From: Gordius sp. MW1
Taxonomy: Eukaryota > Nematomorpha > Gordioida > Gordea > Gordiidae
Reading direction: 5' to 3'
Assembly (NCBI GenBank): GCA_964036665.1
Contig: OZ038526.1
Coordinates: forward strand, 23,622,001 to 23,686,000
DNA: 64,000 nt
This document shows, piece by piece, positions 36,436 through 50,340 of this stretch (its first letter is position 1; each line of letters opens with the position of its first letter). The position numbers and the translations under genes are program-made. The notes under the pieces were generated by a model. It did not search any database, was not told where the DNA came from, and saw nothing but the letters and a program-made list of their open reading frames with translations.

Positions 36436-37879
36436 AATATACAGCCCTTTAAGGTGGTGAGTTCTTTTTGCCGTTGTTGGTACATGATTAGTTCTGGAGT
36501 AACTTTCTTGGGCCAGCCATGGAGTACATAATTATAGACTCCCAGGATAGGATCTTTACGAGTATGATGTTCTATGTCGGCTGAGGTAATAGGGAAATGT
36601 ATAAATGGTTCTTCATAAATGGTGTATATATCTTCTTCTTCCTTTTGTTGTGTTTCTTCAGCTTGTATTGGAAGTCTAGATAACATATCAGCTTGTGTAT
36701 TTTCTTTGCCAGTTTTGTGTTTTATGGTATATTGATAGGGTGTTGTTAACAATGTCCATTTCTGAAGTCTCGCTGAAACGGCTTGTGGTACATTTTTATT
36801 AGGGTTGAAAAGTGATATTAATGGTTTGTGATCTGTTATTAATGTAAAATGGAGGCCATATAAATATTCCTTAAATTTATTTAAAAGCATAAATGATGGC
36901 TAAGGCTTCTTTTTCAATTCTACTATAATTCCTTTCAGCAACGTTAAGGGTGCGGGAAGTAAACGCAATTGGGTGCTGATATCCTTTTATTTCATGTGCA
37001 AGTACTGCGCCGAGTCCTTCAGATGAAGCATCCGTTGAGAGTATTAACGGTAAGTTAGGATTAAAATGTTTTAATATCGGGGCTTGGACAATTGCTTTTT
37101 TAATGTTATTGAATGCCTTTGTACAGTCTATGGATCACTCCCAAGCAACCGTTTTCCTTAAGAGTTTATAAAGTGGTTGGGCTAAAGTCGAGAAATCTTT
37201 TATGAATTTCGCGTAATATGTAGCCATGCCTAAAAAAGATTGTAATTCTTTTATTTTAGTTGGGAATGGTGCTGATAAAATTGCTTTTGTTCTTGTCGGT
37301 TGTAAAAATTCCGTCCTTACTAATGGTATGTCCTAAGTATTCCACTTTTTTTTCCAAAAATTTACACTTTTCTAATTTTAGTTTTAGGCCTGTTTTTTCC
37401 ACATCCTTAAAAACTCTTTCTAATTTTTGATTGTGGTCCTCTACTGTTTTACCTGCTATAATAATGTCATCTAGGTAAACTTCTATTCCCTTCTCATTTC
37501 TAAATAAAGAGTCCATAAATCGCTGAAAAATGGCTGGCGCCGAGGCTATCCCAAAAGGTAACTTAGTATTTTTATGCGTATTAATGGCTAATAAGTTTTG
37601 AGAATATCCGCTAACTTTTATTTGAAAATAGGCGTCCTTAAAGTCCAATACGGAAAAATAACCCGCCTAATTGTGCAAATATATCTTGAATACGTGATAA
37701 AGGATATTTTCAATTAAAAGGTGCTTATTTAAATCACGGAAGTCGCCGCAAATACGGACGTGTCCATTATTCTTAATAACTGTTACAATAGGTGCAGCGT
37801 GTTCCGCATATTTTATAGGTTTTAAAACACCTTCTTTAACTAACCTATCTAATTCCTCGTCAATTTTAGGTTTTAACAT
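36387..37879 (-). pseudogene. Gypsy element 1 reverse transcriptase and RNase H, broken
   Basis: The RT N-terminal part (PKIDEELDRLVKEGVLKPI ... VRICGDFRDLN) is open at 37667-37879. A compensated double frame change near 37640-37710 separates it from 37256-37648, which holds MDFKDAYFQIKVS, LPFGIASAPAIFQRFM and the catalytic YLDD. RNase H coding sequence continues through 36890-37255 with stops. Then 36387-36890 gives the ITDHKPL motif and the tether to integrase. An in-frame TAG also separates this region from the upstream gag-protease ORF. Motif order is normal for gypsy. Confidence 0.85.
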
Positions 37880-37963
37880 ATAGGGAATAGGTATAGGACG
37901 GAAAAACCGGGGGCATAACTCATCTTTTAGTTTAAGCTTTGCTTCATAACCGACTACACCTCC

Positions 37964-38720
37964 CTATTTATTTTCAAACAAAACCGGATATTTTTTAATA
38001 ATATTATAGGTTACAACATCATCGTCAGTATGATTAATCTCGCGCAGTTGGAAAGGTTTATTAAGCTCCCAATCTCCAGCTAGCTGCCGTAAAATGTGAG
38101 GAAAGATTCTCAACCAATCTCTTTCTAAAATTTTTTGACCATTCCCTTCCACGACGTTAAGAAAAAGTTGGTGGGTTGCGTCCTGTTCTTGCACCATGAC
38201 TTTTGCCATTCCTTTTATCGGAATAGTTGACCCCTCGTAACCCTTTAGAACAATATTAAAAGGTTGAATGGCCAGGTGAGCCCCATTGATGGAATTTATT
38301 AAGGTAACTGCTGAGCCAGTGTCAATTTCACACTTTAAAATATGGTTGTTTACCTTCAACCCATAATATGGCCGGGAATTTTCTCCTAGATGAAAATAGT
38401 TCAATGAAGAGACCTTGTTGGAGCGGCATATTTTCCCGATGTGACCCTGGGTATGGCATTTGTAACATGTTGCAAATCGGAATTCACAATTAGAACGAAA
38501 ATGATTACCTCCGCAGGCGAAGCATTTGACATTCGGTATCGGCTGTTTGTTGGTCACCGTAAGAATAGGTTCCAACTGTTGCGTCAATAAATGACTTTGA
38601 AAACTCGCTCGCTCCGTGGACCTGGCAACATCCAAAGCCCCTTGCCAGGTCAAATTTTCCACAATCAACAGACGTTCTACAATCTTCCCATTTAGCAGTC
38701 CAGCTACGAACTGGTCTCGT
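37964..38720 (-). pseudogene. Gypsy element 1 gag C-terminus and protease, 5'-truncated
   Basis: The open frame 37964-38668 (extending in frame to about 38720) encodes the end of Gag with two zinc knuckles, CFACGGNHFRSNC and CYKCHTQGHIGKIC. An aspartic protease with the active-site DTGSAVT follows. Similarity stops near 38720, where AT-rich unrelated sequence begins, so the N-terminal Gag and the 5' LTR are gone. The element is a dead 5'-truncated insertion. Confidence 0.85.
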
Positions 38721-38724
38721 AGAT

Positions 38725-40078
38725 TTATTAGTATATTTATAATTTCAAAGTTATAATTTCACTCGTGAAGCTATTAGTTAAGTAAATCAATTTAATAAGT
38801 GAGGACAATTTTCTATTAATTATGCTTTAATTTTACTTACAAATTTTAATATTACTTGTTTTTTCTACAAACCTATAAGAGGCTTTAATAAACATTTGAC
38901 AAGTGTTACTCTATTACTTCAGGGTTGGGATTTCTATAAGTACATTGGATTTATATATACAGATTTATATACAGATATTTTTCCCTCCCATCTCATTTAA
39001 GCCACTGCCTTATAGCAACTGCATGTATGTTGTTATTATTGTATCATCGCACACGCTGCAAACGAGATAAAACTCCCCACCCCACGCGGGCTTTATAGCA
39101 AGTCTATTTTTATTCAAAGGTATTCGAGACTAAAAATTATTGCTTGACTTTGCTGATGTTTGCAAATTACTAGGGTGTTTATTAATACTTGAATATGACA
39201 CTATGCATGTTTTATAATATGGAATATATAGCATGGGGTAATTGTTTTCTGATCAGATATTTGATTTTTTTGGCAAATTATGCAAAAATATACGTTGAAG
39301 AAGGATAAGTAAGTAGAAAATGATTATAGTGTAGAGATTATTAAATTTTTATATAAGCCATTTAGAATTTTAATCAAGCATTAATTTTTTCTGTCATATA
39401 AATGGCGTCAACTACTTGGTTTTGTTTCGAGTTAATTTGAGCATTATTGTTTTTTATATAAACTTGTCTTAATACCATCTTTAAGTATTTCTGTTGTTAT
39501 TAATGTTTTTGGAATAAATTGGACTAAATTCCTTCTATATTATCGCGTTTTCAATAATGTTAATATTCTATCTCTACCTAGTTTATTAAATAGTTCTTAG
39601 GGTAAAAATTTAAATGCAAAATTTGAAAGCATTAGCCTTAAATTAAAAGGTAAAATAAATTTTTTAAATCATTTGCCTTATAAATAAAATTGAAGTTGAC
39701 AGTCTGTAGGTTGAAAAATGTTCACTACCAAATTCTGCTTTATAAGAATATATCTTTTTAATAATTTTAACATATGTTGCAGCCGAGATCACTCAAATTT
39801 TGTTATAATATATAATAAGAACACATTATGCCTTTCATTATTAAAATTGATGTGTCTGCAAATATTATAGGATTATAGGTAGACATTGATATGTATTTTT
39901 TGAGATAATTTGTATTATAAATGAAAAGGAATTCTTAATGGACCGTATACTATAAACTTAATCTCATGTAAAGCAAAACATTAAGAAACCAATTTTTTAT
40001 AGACCATTACTTTCCCTTACGTTAATAAAGGGTCACCAATGTTTTTGCGTAAAGTTAAAATCAAATTAAAAAATAGCC
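38725..40078. other. AT-rich intergenic, nothing recognised
   Basis: No supportable gene or repeat. Confidence 0.4.
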
Positions 40079-40148
40079 AATTAATTGCTATGCAATTTAT
40101 GGGCTCGTTTTTTGTTGTCCGTCCGTTGTCCGTCCGTTGTCTGTCCAC

Positions 40149-40208
40149 CAAGTTATGGCGCCAGCTTTGTGACCTGGAGGTCTAGAGTTCAATCCCAAGA
40201 GAGGACAA
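40149..40208 (+). repeat. tRNA-derived SINE-like module
   Basis: It has an A-box-like GTTATGGCGCC and, about 45 nt later, a B-box-like GAGTTCAATCCC followed by GAGAGGAC and a T run. Similar modules are at 40399-40464 and 47291-47358. The latter reads ATAGTGGTTATAGCGCCGG, close to a real tRNA D-arm. Confidence 0.5.
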
Positions 40209-40398
40209 ATTTTTTTTAATTTTTTTTTTAAATTAAATTAATAATTTGTTCTTGTTAATACCTTTGATAATATGACTTTTTGACCGTCCGCTGGCTACTG
40301 ACCGATGAAATATATTGATTTTCAAAACATAAAACACATCTTTATTATTTCATTATCTATATAAATAACATAAAAACTTCTAACATTTTAATACCAGC

Positions 40399-40464
40399 AG
40401 GTGTGAGTGGGTATAGGGCACGGCTTGTGTCCTGTAGGCTCGTGTTCAATCCCAGGAGAGGACG
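40399..40464 (+). repeat. tRNA-derived SINE-like module
   Basis: GAGTGGGTATAGGGCACGGC stands in the A-box position and GTGTTCAATCCCAGGAGAGG in the B-box position, followed by a T-rich run. Two further B-box-like fragments lie at 40722-40750 and 42744-42772 (GGTTCGAATCCCGG). Confidence 0.5.
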
Positions 40465-41010
40465 AATTTTTTTTATTTTTTTTTAAATTAGCTAAATATT
40501 TTGTTCTTGTTAATACCATTGATAATATGAATTTTTGACCGTCCGCTGGCTACTGACCAATGAAATGACCATTGGCCAAATAAATCGAAATTTTATTTTT
40601 TCGTTTTGAAATTGGATATATTAGGTTAACATTGATAATTACCCTATGCCCTTTCCTACAAGGGCCTACGCCTCTACTGATATGGGTCCCTGTGCCCCTA
40701 CAAAAGCCTATGCCTCTACTGATGTGGGTACGAATCCCGGCGAGGGCAAATTTTTTTATTTTTTAAATCAATATATTGTTCTTGTTAATACCATTTAACT
40801 TTTTAAATATCTGTATAAATTAATAATTAACTAATAATTTTGCATTTAAAACCCCCCTATGGGCATTCTCGCCACTTCCCACCTTTCTCGCCCATAAATT
40901 GCATAGAAATATGCTACGTTTATACGGAATATAGATGAGTCGTCCCCCCTTCCCTTCCCCCCCTCCCCTTCCCCTTCCGTTCTCCCCATTCCCACGAGGG
41001 CTGAAAGCCC

Positions 41011-42185
41011 AAGTTTTATATTATTTATTTATATTTTTAGAGACATTCACAAGAAGCTATAAATACTGCTGTATCTTCATTTTACCCTTTATCCATCAAC
41101 TTTCCCTTACAGGTTTTGTTTTACTATTTACATCATTTTTTAAATTATAAATTTTTTTATCCATCAACTTTCCCTTGCAGGTTTTGTTTTACTATTTACA
41201 TAATTTTTTAAATTTTAAATTTTTATATATTATTTATTTATATTTTTAGAGACATTCACAAGAAGCTATAAATACTGCTGTATCTTCATTTTACCCTTTA
41301 TCCATAAACTTTCCCTTGCAGGTTTTGTATTACTATTTACATCATTTTTTAAATTTTAAATTTTTTTATATTATTTATTTATATTTTTAGAAACATTCAC
41401 AAGAAGCTATAAATAATGCTGTATCTTCATTTTACCCTTTATCCATCAACTTTCCCTTGCAGGTTTTGTTTTACTTTTACATAATTTTTTAAATTTTAAA
41501 TTTTTGTATATTATTTATTTATATTTTTAGAGACATTCACAGAAGCTATAAATACTGCTGTATCTTCATTTTACCCTTTATCCATAAACTTTCCCTTGCA
41601 GGTTTTGTTTTACTATTTAAATCATTTTTTAAATTTTAAATTTTTTTTATATTATTTATTTATATATTTAGAGACATTCAGAAGAAGCTATAATTAATGC
41701 TGTATCTTTATTTTACCCTTTATCCATCAACTCTCCCTTGGGTTTTGTTATTTACATTTATTAAATTTTAAATTTTTTATATTATTTATTTATATTTTTA
41801 GAGACATTCACAAGAAGCTATAAATACTGCTGTATCTTCATTTTACCCTTTATCCATAAACTTTCCCTTGCAGGTTTTGTTTTACTATTTACATTATTTT
41901 TTATATTTTAAATCATTTTATATAATTTATTTATATTTTTAGAAACATTCACAAGAAGCTATAAATAATGCTGTATCTTCATTTTACCCATTATCCATCA
42001 ACTTTCCCTTGCAGGTTTTATTTTACTATTTACATCATTTTTTAAATTTTAAATTTTATTATTTATTTATATTTTTAGAGACATCCACTAGAAGCTATAA
42101 ATACTGCTGTATCTTCATTTTACCCTTTATCCATCAACTTTCCCTTGCAGGTTTTGTTTAACTATTTACATCATTTTTTAAATTT
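41011..42185. repeat. ~140-bp satellite array, block 1
   Basis: About eight units contain ACATTCACAAGAAGCTATAA, GCTGTATCTTCATTTTACCC, AACTTTCCCTTGCAGGTTTT and a T/A-rich stretch ending TTATTTATATTTTTAG. Adjacent units tend to alternate between two types (GAGACATTC with AATACTGCT and CATAAAC, against GAAACATTC with AATAATGCT and CATCAAC), so the higher-order period is about 280 bp. The same array continues at 43478-43690, 44980-45597 and 47745-48870. Confidence 0.85.
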
Positions 42186-43477
42186 AAATTAATTGCTATG
42201 CAATTTATGGGCTCGTTTTTGATTTTCCGTTGTCCGTTGTCCGTTACCCTTCACTGTTTTTTATCGATTTTTTAAATTAATACATAAGAGGTGCCCCACC
42301 CCTCATCTCTATCTCCCTCGCTGTGTTAGAATTACCCCTGGCCGCCCTGAGCACCTACGGGTAAAGTTTCGAGCGAATCGGGCCGGTAGTTTCAGAATTT
42401 AGCCCTTTTTTAAACTAAAAGAAATTTTAGGATCCTGCAAGAGCTATAATTAATTGCTATGCAAATGACCATTGACCAAAATGTGAATTCAAGTTTTTTT
42501 TCGTTTTTTTTGACTATTATGATTGTTCCTGTTACTACCATTGCTATTATGACTTTGCGGCCGTCCGCTGGCTGCTGACCGATGGAAAAAAATGACCATT
42601 GGCCAAAATGTGAATCGAAATTATTTTTTTCGTTTTTTTTGGCTAACATTGACAATTACCCTATGCCCTCTTCTAGCAGAGCCTATGCCTCTACTGATAT
42701 GGGTCCCTGTGCCCCCCCCCTACAAAAGCCTATGCCTCTCCTGATGTGGGTTCGAATCCCGGAGAGGCCAAGTTTTATTTTTATTTTTTTTTGTTTAAAT
42801 TAATACATTGTTCTTGTTAATACCATTGATAATTAGACTTTTTGGCCGTCCGTTGGCTGCTGACCAATGGAATGAAATGACCATTGGCCAAAATGTGATT
42901 CGAAATTTTTTTTCCGTTTTTTTCTGACTATTATGATTTTTCTTGTTAATACCATTGATAGTATGGCTTTTTAGCCCTCCGTTGGCTGCTGACCAATGGA
43001 AAAAAGTGAGCATTAGCCAAAATGTGAATCGAAAATTTTTTTTTCGTTTTTTTGACTCTTATGAATTTATATCCACTTTTACCGTGTCCTGGCTGCTGAC
43101 CAAGGGAAAAATGGCCATTGGCCAAAATGTAAATCGAAATTTTTTTTTCTTCGTTTTTTTGACTCTTATGAATTTATATCTACTTTTACCGTGTCCTGGC
43201 TGCTGACCAAAGAAAAAATGACCATTGGCTAAACTGTAAAACGAAGTTTTTTTTCGTTTTTTTCGACTCTTTTTGTATAAATAATTAACTAATCATTTTG
43301 CATTTAATACCCCCCTATAGGCATTCTCGCCCATAAATTGCATAGCAAATATGCTACTTTTATACAGAGTATAGAAGAGTTCGCCCTTCCCTTCCCCTCT
43401 TCCCTTCTCCCCTTCCCTTCCCCCCTTCCCTTCCCTTCTCCCCCTTCCCACTAGGGCCGAAGGCCCGAGTTTTTTTT
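42186..43477. repeat. Composite repeat, head module B
   Basis: It has the same start as module A (AATTGCTATGCAATTTATGG) and ends in the C/T-rich tract and hairpin GGGCCGAAGGCCC near 43457-43469. Inside is GAGCGAATCGGGCCGGTAGT (SINE or LINE tail-like). At 42430-43270 there is a diverged tandem repeat of about 105-140 bp built on TGACCATTGGCCAAAATGTG, TTCGTTTTTTT and GCTGCTGACCAATGG. Confidence 0.7.
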
Positions 43478-43690
43478 AATATTATTTATTTATATTTTTA
43501 GAGACATTCACAAGAAGCTATAATATTGCTGTACGTGTATTACCTTATTCTTCATAAGACCTATATTTGATTTACCCTTTATCAATCAACTTTCCCCTGC
43601 AGGTTTTATTTTACTATTTACATCATTTTTTTCATTTTAAATTTTTTATTTTATTTATTATATTTTTAGAGACATTCACAAGAAGCTATA
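43478..43690. repeat. ~140-bp satellite array, block 2
   Basis: A short block of the same satellite that breaks off inside a unit at GAAGCTATA, where the TTTA microsatellite begins. Confidence 0.75.
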
Positions 43691-44703
<1,013 letters not shown>

Positions 44704-44979
44704 AATTTTTTTTTGAGACAACCTTAGTGTTTTGAAGATAAAAAATGGTAGCTTAGTTTAATAACTTACTTAAATAATTTTGTAGTTACAATGGTTCTAA
44801 GACTAAAATCGGGTACCTACTTTACTACTGTTTCGTTTTAACACCCCCCCCCCCCCCCCAAATGCTAAAAATCTTTATTTTACTTTTGCTGTTCCTTATT
44901 TTAACCAACAGCCTCATATGCCTCGGTGGAAAAAATCTTTAACAAATAATTCTACGTACTACAAAAACCGCAAAGAACT

Positions 44980-45597
44980 TTCCCTTGCAGGTTTTGTTTT
45001 ACTATTTACATCATTTTTTAAATTTTAAATTTTTTTATATTATTTATTTATATTTTTAGAGACATTCACAAGAAGCTATAAATAATGCTGTATCTTCATT
45101 TTACCTTTTATCCATCAACTTTCCCTTGCAGGTTTTGTTTTACTATTTACATCATTTTTTAAATTTTAAATTTTTTTATATTATTTATTTATATTTTTAG
45201 AGACATTCATAAGAAGCTATAAACACTCCTGTATCTTCATTTTACCCTTTATCCATAAACTTTCCCTTGCAGGTTTTGCTTTACTATTTACATCATTTTT
45301 TATATTTTAAATATTTTTATGTTATTTATTTAATTTTTAGAAACATTCACAAGAAGCTATAAATAATGCTGTATCTTCATTTTACCCTTTATCCATCAAC
45401 TTTTCCTTGCAGGTTTTGTTTTACTTTTACATAATTTTTTAAATTTTAAATTTTTGTATATTATTTATTTATATTTTTAGAGACATTCACAGAAGCTATA
45501 AATACTGCTGTATCTTCATTTTACCCTTTATCCATAAACTTTCCCTTGCAGGTTTTGTTTTACTATTTAAATCATTTTTTAAATTTTAAATTTTTTT
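44980..45597. repeat. ~140-bp satellite array, block 3
   Basis: Four to five units of the same satellite, with the alternating unit types still visible. The array runs directly into head module C at 45598. Confidence 0.85.
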
Positions 45598-47744
45598 AAT
45601 TGCTATGCAATTTATGGGCTCGTTTTTTGGTGTCCGTCGTCCGTCGTCGTCCGTCGTCCGTTACCTCCCTATCTATTTGCATTGGGTATATTAGGTTATC
45701 GCTTTTTTAAATTAATGCATGAGAAAGAGGTGCCCCACCCCTCATCTCTATCAAGAGGTGCCCCACCCCTCATCTCTATCTCCCTCGCTTTCGGGCGGGG
45801 TCGGGTTTTAATTGCTACGTTAAATTAATGCATAAGTATATCTATATTTAAATTTTGGTATTTGCTATGCAATTTAACTAGTTTTGGGGTTAGAATCCCG
45901 GAGTTTTTTTTTGACTCTTATGATTGTTCTTGTTACTATCATTGATAATAAGACTTTTTGGCCGTCCGCTGGCTGCTGACCAATGAAAAAATGACCATTG
46001 GCCAAAATGTGAATCCGAGTTTATTTTTTCGTTTTTTTTTGACTATTATGATTGTTCCTGTTACTACCATTGCTATTATGACTTTTTGGCCGTCCGTTGG
46101 CTGCTGACCAATGGAAAAAAATTACCATTGGCCAAAATGCGATTCGAAATTTTTTTTTTCGTTTTTTTTGACTATTATGAATTTATATCCACTTTTACCG
46201 TGTCCTGGCTGCTGACCAATGGAAAAAAATGACCATTGGCCAGAATGTAATTCAAAATTTTTTTTTAGTTTTTTTTGACTATTATGAATTTATATCCACT
46301 TTTACCGTGTCCTGGCTGATGACCAATAGAAAAAAATGACCATTGGCCAAAATGTGATTCGAAAATTTTTTTTAGTTTTTTTTTGACTATTATAAGTTTA
46401 TATCCACTTTTACCGTGTCCTGGCTGCTGACCAATGGAAAAAAATGACCATTGGTTAAAATGTGATTCGAAAATTTTTTTTTTCGTTTTTTTTGACTTAT
46501 GAATTTATATCCACTTTTATCGTGTCCTGGCTGCTTACCAATGAAAAAAAATGACCATTGGCCAAATTTTATATATAACCTAAAAATTTATTATAGATGG
46601 TCTAACAGACAGCCAACTATGTAATATATATTTTTAACCTTATAAATGCTGATATATTTTTTTATTGGGTTAATATATTTCATTTAATTAGATTGTGATT
46701 TCATAGAAAACCTAAAAAGTAATATTTAAAAAAATAATATAGGTATTAGATTCTAATTTACGATAATATCGATAGAAACTAATACAAAATTCGAAACCTC
46801 CTTCAAAGGTATAATCATAGCCCGTTATTTCTAATTAAATTGAATCTACTATTAAACTCAAACACGAATTGTACTTTATTAGATGGCGCGCGTAAGTTTA
46901 TATAATTAGTAAAATTTTTCTACGTGTCATAGATATTACACCGCACGTGTGGCAGGGAAATGTCCGATATTTTTAAAATGAAAAGGTATTTTAGGAATCT
47001 GAAAAGGTTATTTTACCCCCGGCCGCCCTGGGCACCTACGGGTAAGTTTCGAGCGAATCGGGCTGGTAGTTTAAGAATTTAGCCCTTTTTTAAAACTAAA
47101 AAAAAACTTTTTTTTTTTAATTTTTTTTTTACATTAAATTAATATTTTGTTTTTGTTAATACCATTGATAATATGACTTTTTGACCGTCCGCTGGCTACT
47201 GACCGACGAAATATATTGATTTTCTAAACATAAAACACAACTTTATTATTTCATTATCTATATAAATAACATAATAACTTCCCCTATTTTAAAGCCATAG
47301 TGGTTATAGCGCCGGCTTGTGAACTGGAGGTGTGGGGTTCAAGTCAGGGAGGGGACAAATTTTTTTTTTTAATTTTTTTAAATTAAATTAATACTTGTTC
47401 ATGTTAATACCAATGATAATATGAATTTTTGACCGTCCGCTGGCTACTGACCAATAAAAATATGACCATTGGCCAAATAAATCGAAATTTTTTTTCGTTT
47501 TTGAATTGGTTAACATTGATAATTACCCTATGTCCTCCCCTACAAGGGCCTATAACTAATTAAATAATTATTTTGCATCTAATACCCCCTATAGGCATTC
47601 TCGCCCCTTCCCACCTTTCTCGCCCATAAATTGCATAGCAAGTATGCTACGTTTATACGGAGTATAGAAGAGTTCCCCCTTCCCCTCTTCCCTTCCCCTA
47701 CTCCCCTTCCCTTCTCCCCCTTCCCACGAGGGCCGAAGGCCCGA
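45598..47744. repeat. Composite repeat, head module C (longest)
   Basis: It starts AATTGCTATGCAATTTATGG and ends in the C/T tract and GGGCCGAAGGCCC hairpin (about 47726-47738). It includes a tandem repeat at 45900-46570 (CCTGGCTGCTGACCAATGG and TGACCATTGGCCAAAATG units), a tail-like block at 47020-47095 and a tRNA-like module at 47291-47358. The inverted end CGCCCATAAATTGCATAGCA is near 47620-47640. 46570-47010 is AT-rich sequence found only in this copy. Confidence 0.7.
47291..47358 (+). repeat. tRNA-derived SINE-like module, best conserved
   Basis: ATAGTGGTTATAGCGCCGGC matches the D-arm and A-box style of a tRNA. GTGGGGTTCAAGTC stands in the T-loop and B-box position about 45 nt later. A complete cloverleaf does not close, so it is a SINE head rather than a tRNA gene. 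Confidence 0.55.
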
Positions 47745-48870
47745 GTTTTTATATTATTTATTTATATATTTAGAGACATTCAGAAGAAGCTATAATTAAT
47801 GCTGTATCTTTATTTTACCCTTTATCCATCAACTCTCCCTTGGGTTTTGTTATACTATTTACATTTATTAAATTTTAAATTTTTTTATATTATTTATTTA
47901 TATTTTTAGAGACATTCACAAGAAGCTATAAATACTTCTGTATCTTCATTTTGCCCTTTATCCATAAACTTTCCCTTGCAGGTGTTTTACTATTTACATC
48001 ATTTTTTATATTTTAAATTATTTTATATTATTTATTTATATTTTTAGAAACATTCACAAGAAGCTATAAATAATGCTGTATCTTTTTTTTACCCTTTCTC
48101 CATCAACTTTCCCTTCCAGGTTTTGTTTTACTATTTACATAATTTTTTAAATTTTAAATTTTTTTATATTATTTATTTATATTTTTAGAGACATTCACAA
48201 GAAGCTATAAATACTGCTGTATCTTCATTTTACCCTTTATCCATAAACTTTCCCTTGCAGGTTTTGTTTTACTATTTACATCATTTTGTATATTTTAAAT
48301 TTTTTTTATATTATTTATTTTTATTTTTAGAAACATTCACAAGAAGCTATAAATAATGCTGTATCGTCATTTTACATTTACCCTTTATCCATCAATTTTC
48401 CCTTGCAGGTTTTGTTTTACTAGTTACATCATTTTTTAAATTTTAAATTTTTTTATATTATTTAGAGACATTCACAAGAAGCTATAAATACTGCTGTATC
48501 TTCATTTTACCCTTTATCCATAAACTTTCCCTTGCAGGTTTTGTTTTACTATTTACATTATTTTTTATATTTTAAATCATTTTATATTATTTATTTATAT
48601 TTTTAGAAACATTCACAAGAAGCTATAAATAATGCTGTATCTTCATTTTACCCATTATCCATCAACTTTCCCTTGCAGGTTTTATTTTACTATTTACATC
48701 ATTTTTTAAATTTTAAATTTTTTTATATTATTTATTTATATTTTTAGAGACATTCACAAGAAGCTATAAATACTGCTGTATCTTCATTTTACCCTTTATT
48801 CATCAACTTTCCCTTGCAGGTTTTGTTTTACTATTTACATAATTTTTTAAATTTTAAATTTTTTTTATAT
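47745..48870. repeat. ~140-bp satellite array, block 4
   Basis: About eight units with alternating types. The Helitron at 48876 interrupts the array's last AT-rich stretch. Confidence 0.85.
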
Positions 48871-49593
48871 TATCTTCTATATATATAAAAATCTAAGTCC
48901 CTTTTTTTTGAACGCTTATAACTTTTAGAGTTCTCAACCGATTGCCACCAAATTTGGCTAGATTGTTGCCTTAGCATTGTAGATGGTTTATAAATACTTT
49001 TTATTAACCTGCGACAGTGGGAACCATGTTTTTTACCGTCATCTAGCGGACTATTTATACTACGTTTTATTACTTATTTATCTAGGGTGCTACATTTTGC
49101 CTTAAACTTTTTTCCACGATTGCCTTGTCATTTGTGTCTCAATTTTTTACTCACCTATGCCCGTTATTTCTACAATATATAAAGCTGCAACAAATAAATA
49201 TTCTCGATACCGTAAAACATCACCATTAACATAAATAAATATAACGCGCGCTTTTATAAACAATCCCACGTTACGTGCCTTTTTCCTTTTTTATGAAGTT
49301 CGGTTATTAATATTAAAAGTATAAAAAGATTGCTTTAACGGTAAGTTGATAAATGCAGACAATGGTTAACAGACTCATCAGAATAATGCTTCGAGAGCAC
49401 GAAGAAAATCAGATTTAAAATGCCGCCAATTATTCAAGGTAATATGTTAGCAAAAATTCATTCGGAACGACTGCTCTACATTAGTTGGGTTGCGGGCAGT
49501 GATGGGTATCCTTTATAAAAAATAAGATCAACAGAGGATTATGGTAGCGTGGCAACCATTCAACTGCGGAACGCAATAGTCTAGGTATATAAC

Positions 49594-49735
49594 CTTGGGT
49601 TTATGCCCCCCCCCCCAAATAACAAAAAAAATAATTTAAATACAAAAACCCTCAAAAATTTATATTTTGCCCCCCCCCCCCCCTAATTAAACTTAAAATA
49701 TTTTCGCCCCCCCCCCCCCTATCCAAAACCTGGAC
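49594..49735. mobile_element. C-run MITE inside the Helitron
   Basis: Three C runs are separated by AAAAACCCTCAAAAATTTAT and AATTAAACTTAAAATATTTT, ending ATCCAAAACCTGG. It is the inverse of 17430-17560 and 32638-32745. Confidence 0.55.
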
Positions 49736-49954
49736 TGTCTTTTGCTACAAAAAGTATACAACGCACAATATAAACATGGATCAAATGCCATAAAATTATA
49801 AGATTTATGCTTACAAATTCGAAACAAAGCAACTGGGTATGACTATTATGTCGATCTGCTGCTCCATTTTATATAGACTTACATCGCAAATAAAGATACA
49901 ACCAAGATTCTTTTGTCTTTCATGCAATTTAATGTTCCAAAGATAGCGAAGCAA

Positions 49955-50290
49955 CAAACAATAAGATTTTGCTTGCTGTTAATAAAGGTTAAGGAGAAGT
50001 CTTCTTAGATGCTTGAGGAGGATCTGGTAAACTTTCTCACTGACAATGCTCTGTCAACTATTCGTTCCCAAATTAATATAGCCATGGCTTTAGCGTCTTC
50101 CGGAAGGGCTGTCACGTAATTACCCGGTAGAAAAACTGCTCTTTCAGCATAAAAATCGCCTTTAAACGCTTATTAATGTGAAACTCTAATGTGCAACATT
50201 TCCAGAACATATGGAATGGGTAGAGTATTACAAAAGTGCACACTTATCGTTTGGGACGAATGCACAATGGCTTATGAAAACCGCTCTAAT
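49955..50290 (+). pseudogene. Helitron Pif1-like helicase fragment, broken
   Basis: Three-frame reading recovers the Walker A region (DA-stop-GGSGK, then FLTDNALSTIRSQINIAMAL in shifted frames, 50006-50095) and ASSGRAVT. It continues with LPGRKTALSA and then an intact Walker B block LIVWDECTMAYEN (50243-50281). The order and spacing match the Pif1-type helicase of Helitrons. Several stops and frame changes make it a relic. Confidence 0.75.
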
Positions 50291-50340
50291 CGGTAATCGC
50301 AAGATTAAACACTCAAAGTTTAATATCTCTTCATTTTGAT

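Larger units (their letters stand above)
40080..41010. repeat. Composite repeat, head module A
   Basis: It starts AATTGCTATGCAATTTATGG, then GCTCGTTTTTTG. Near its right part comes an inverted copy of that end (CGCCCATAAATTGCATAG, about 40890-40907). Next is a C/T-rich tract (CCCTTCCCC words) and a hairpin-forming end, GAGGGCTGAAAGCCC, at 40996-41010. Between lie SINE-like modules with Pol III style boxes, phrases such as GACCGTCCGCTGGCTACTGA, and T runs. A satellite array follows directly. Confidence 0.7.
48876..50340 (+). mobile_element. Helitron-like element, degenerate (plus strand)
   Basis: It starts TCTATATATATAAAAATCTA inside the satellite. The first ~420 nt correspond to the reverse complement of 880-1266. 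Downstream are a C-run MITE insertion (49594-49735) and a decayed helicase. I could not place the CTRR 3' end and hairpin. The body is far shorter than an autonomous Helitron and its Rep domain is not visible. Confidence 0.6.

Noticed and set aside
41011..42185. Regularly spaced repeats that could suggest a CRISPR array
   Set aside because: The whole unit repeats, with no unique spacers, in a eukaryotic genome. It is a satellite.
46300..46330. CTGATGA near GGCTGATGACC as a hammerhead ribozyme core
   Set aside because: Sister units read GGCTGCTGACC, there is no matching GAAA and cleavage-site arrangement, and stems do not form.
47291..47358. A functional tRNA gene
   Set aside because: A- and B-box-like sequences are present but acceptor and anticodon stems do not pair. 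It is flanked by T runs in a repeated module, so it is SINE-like.
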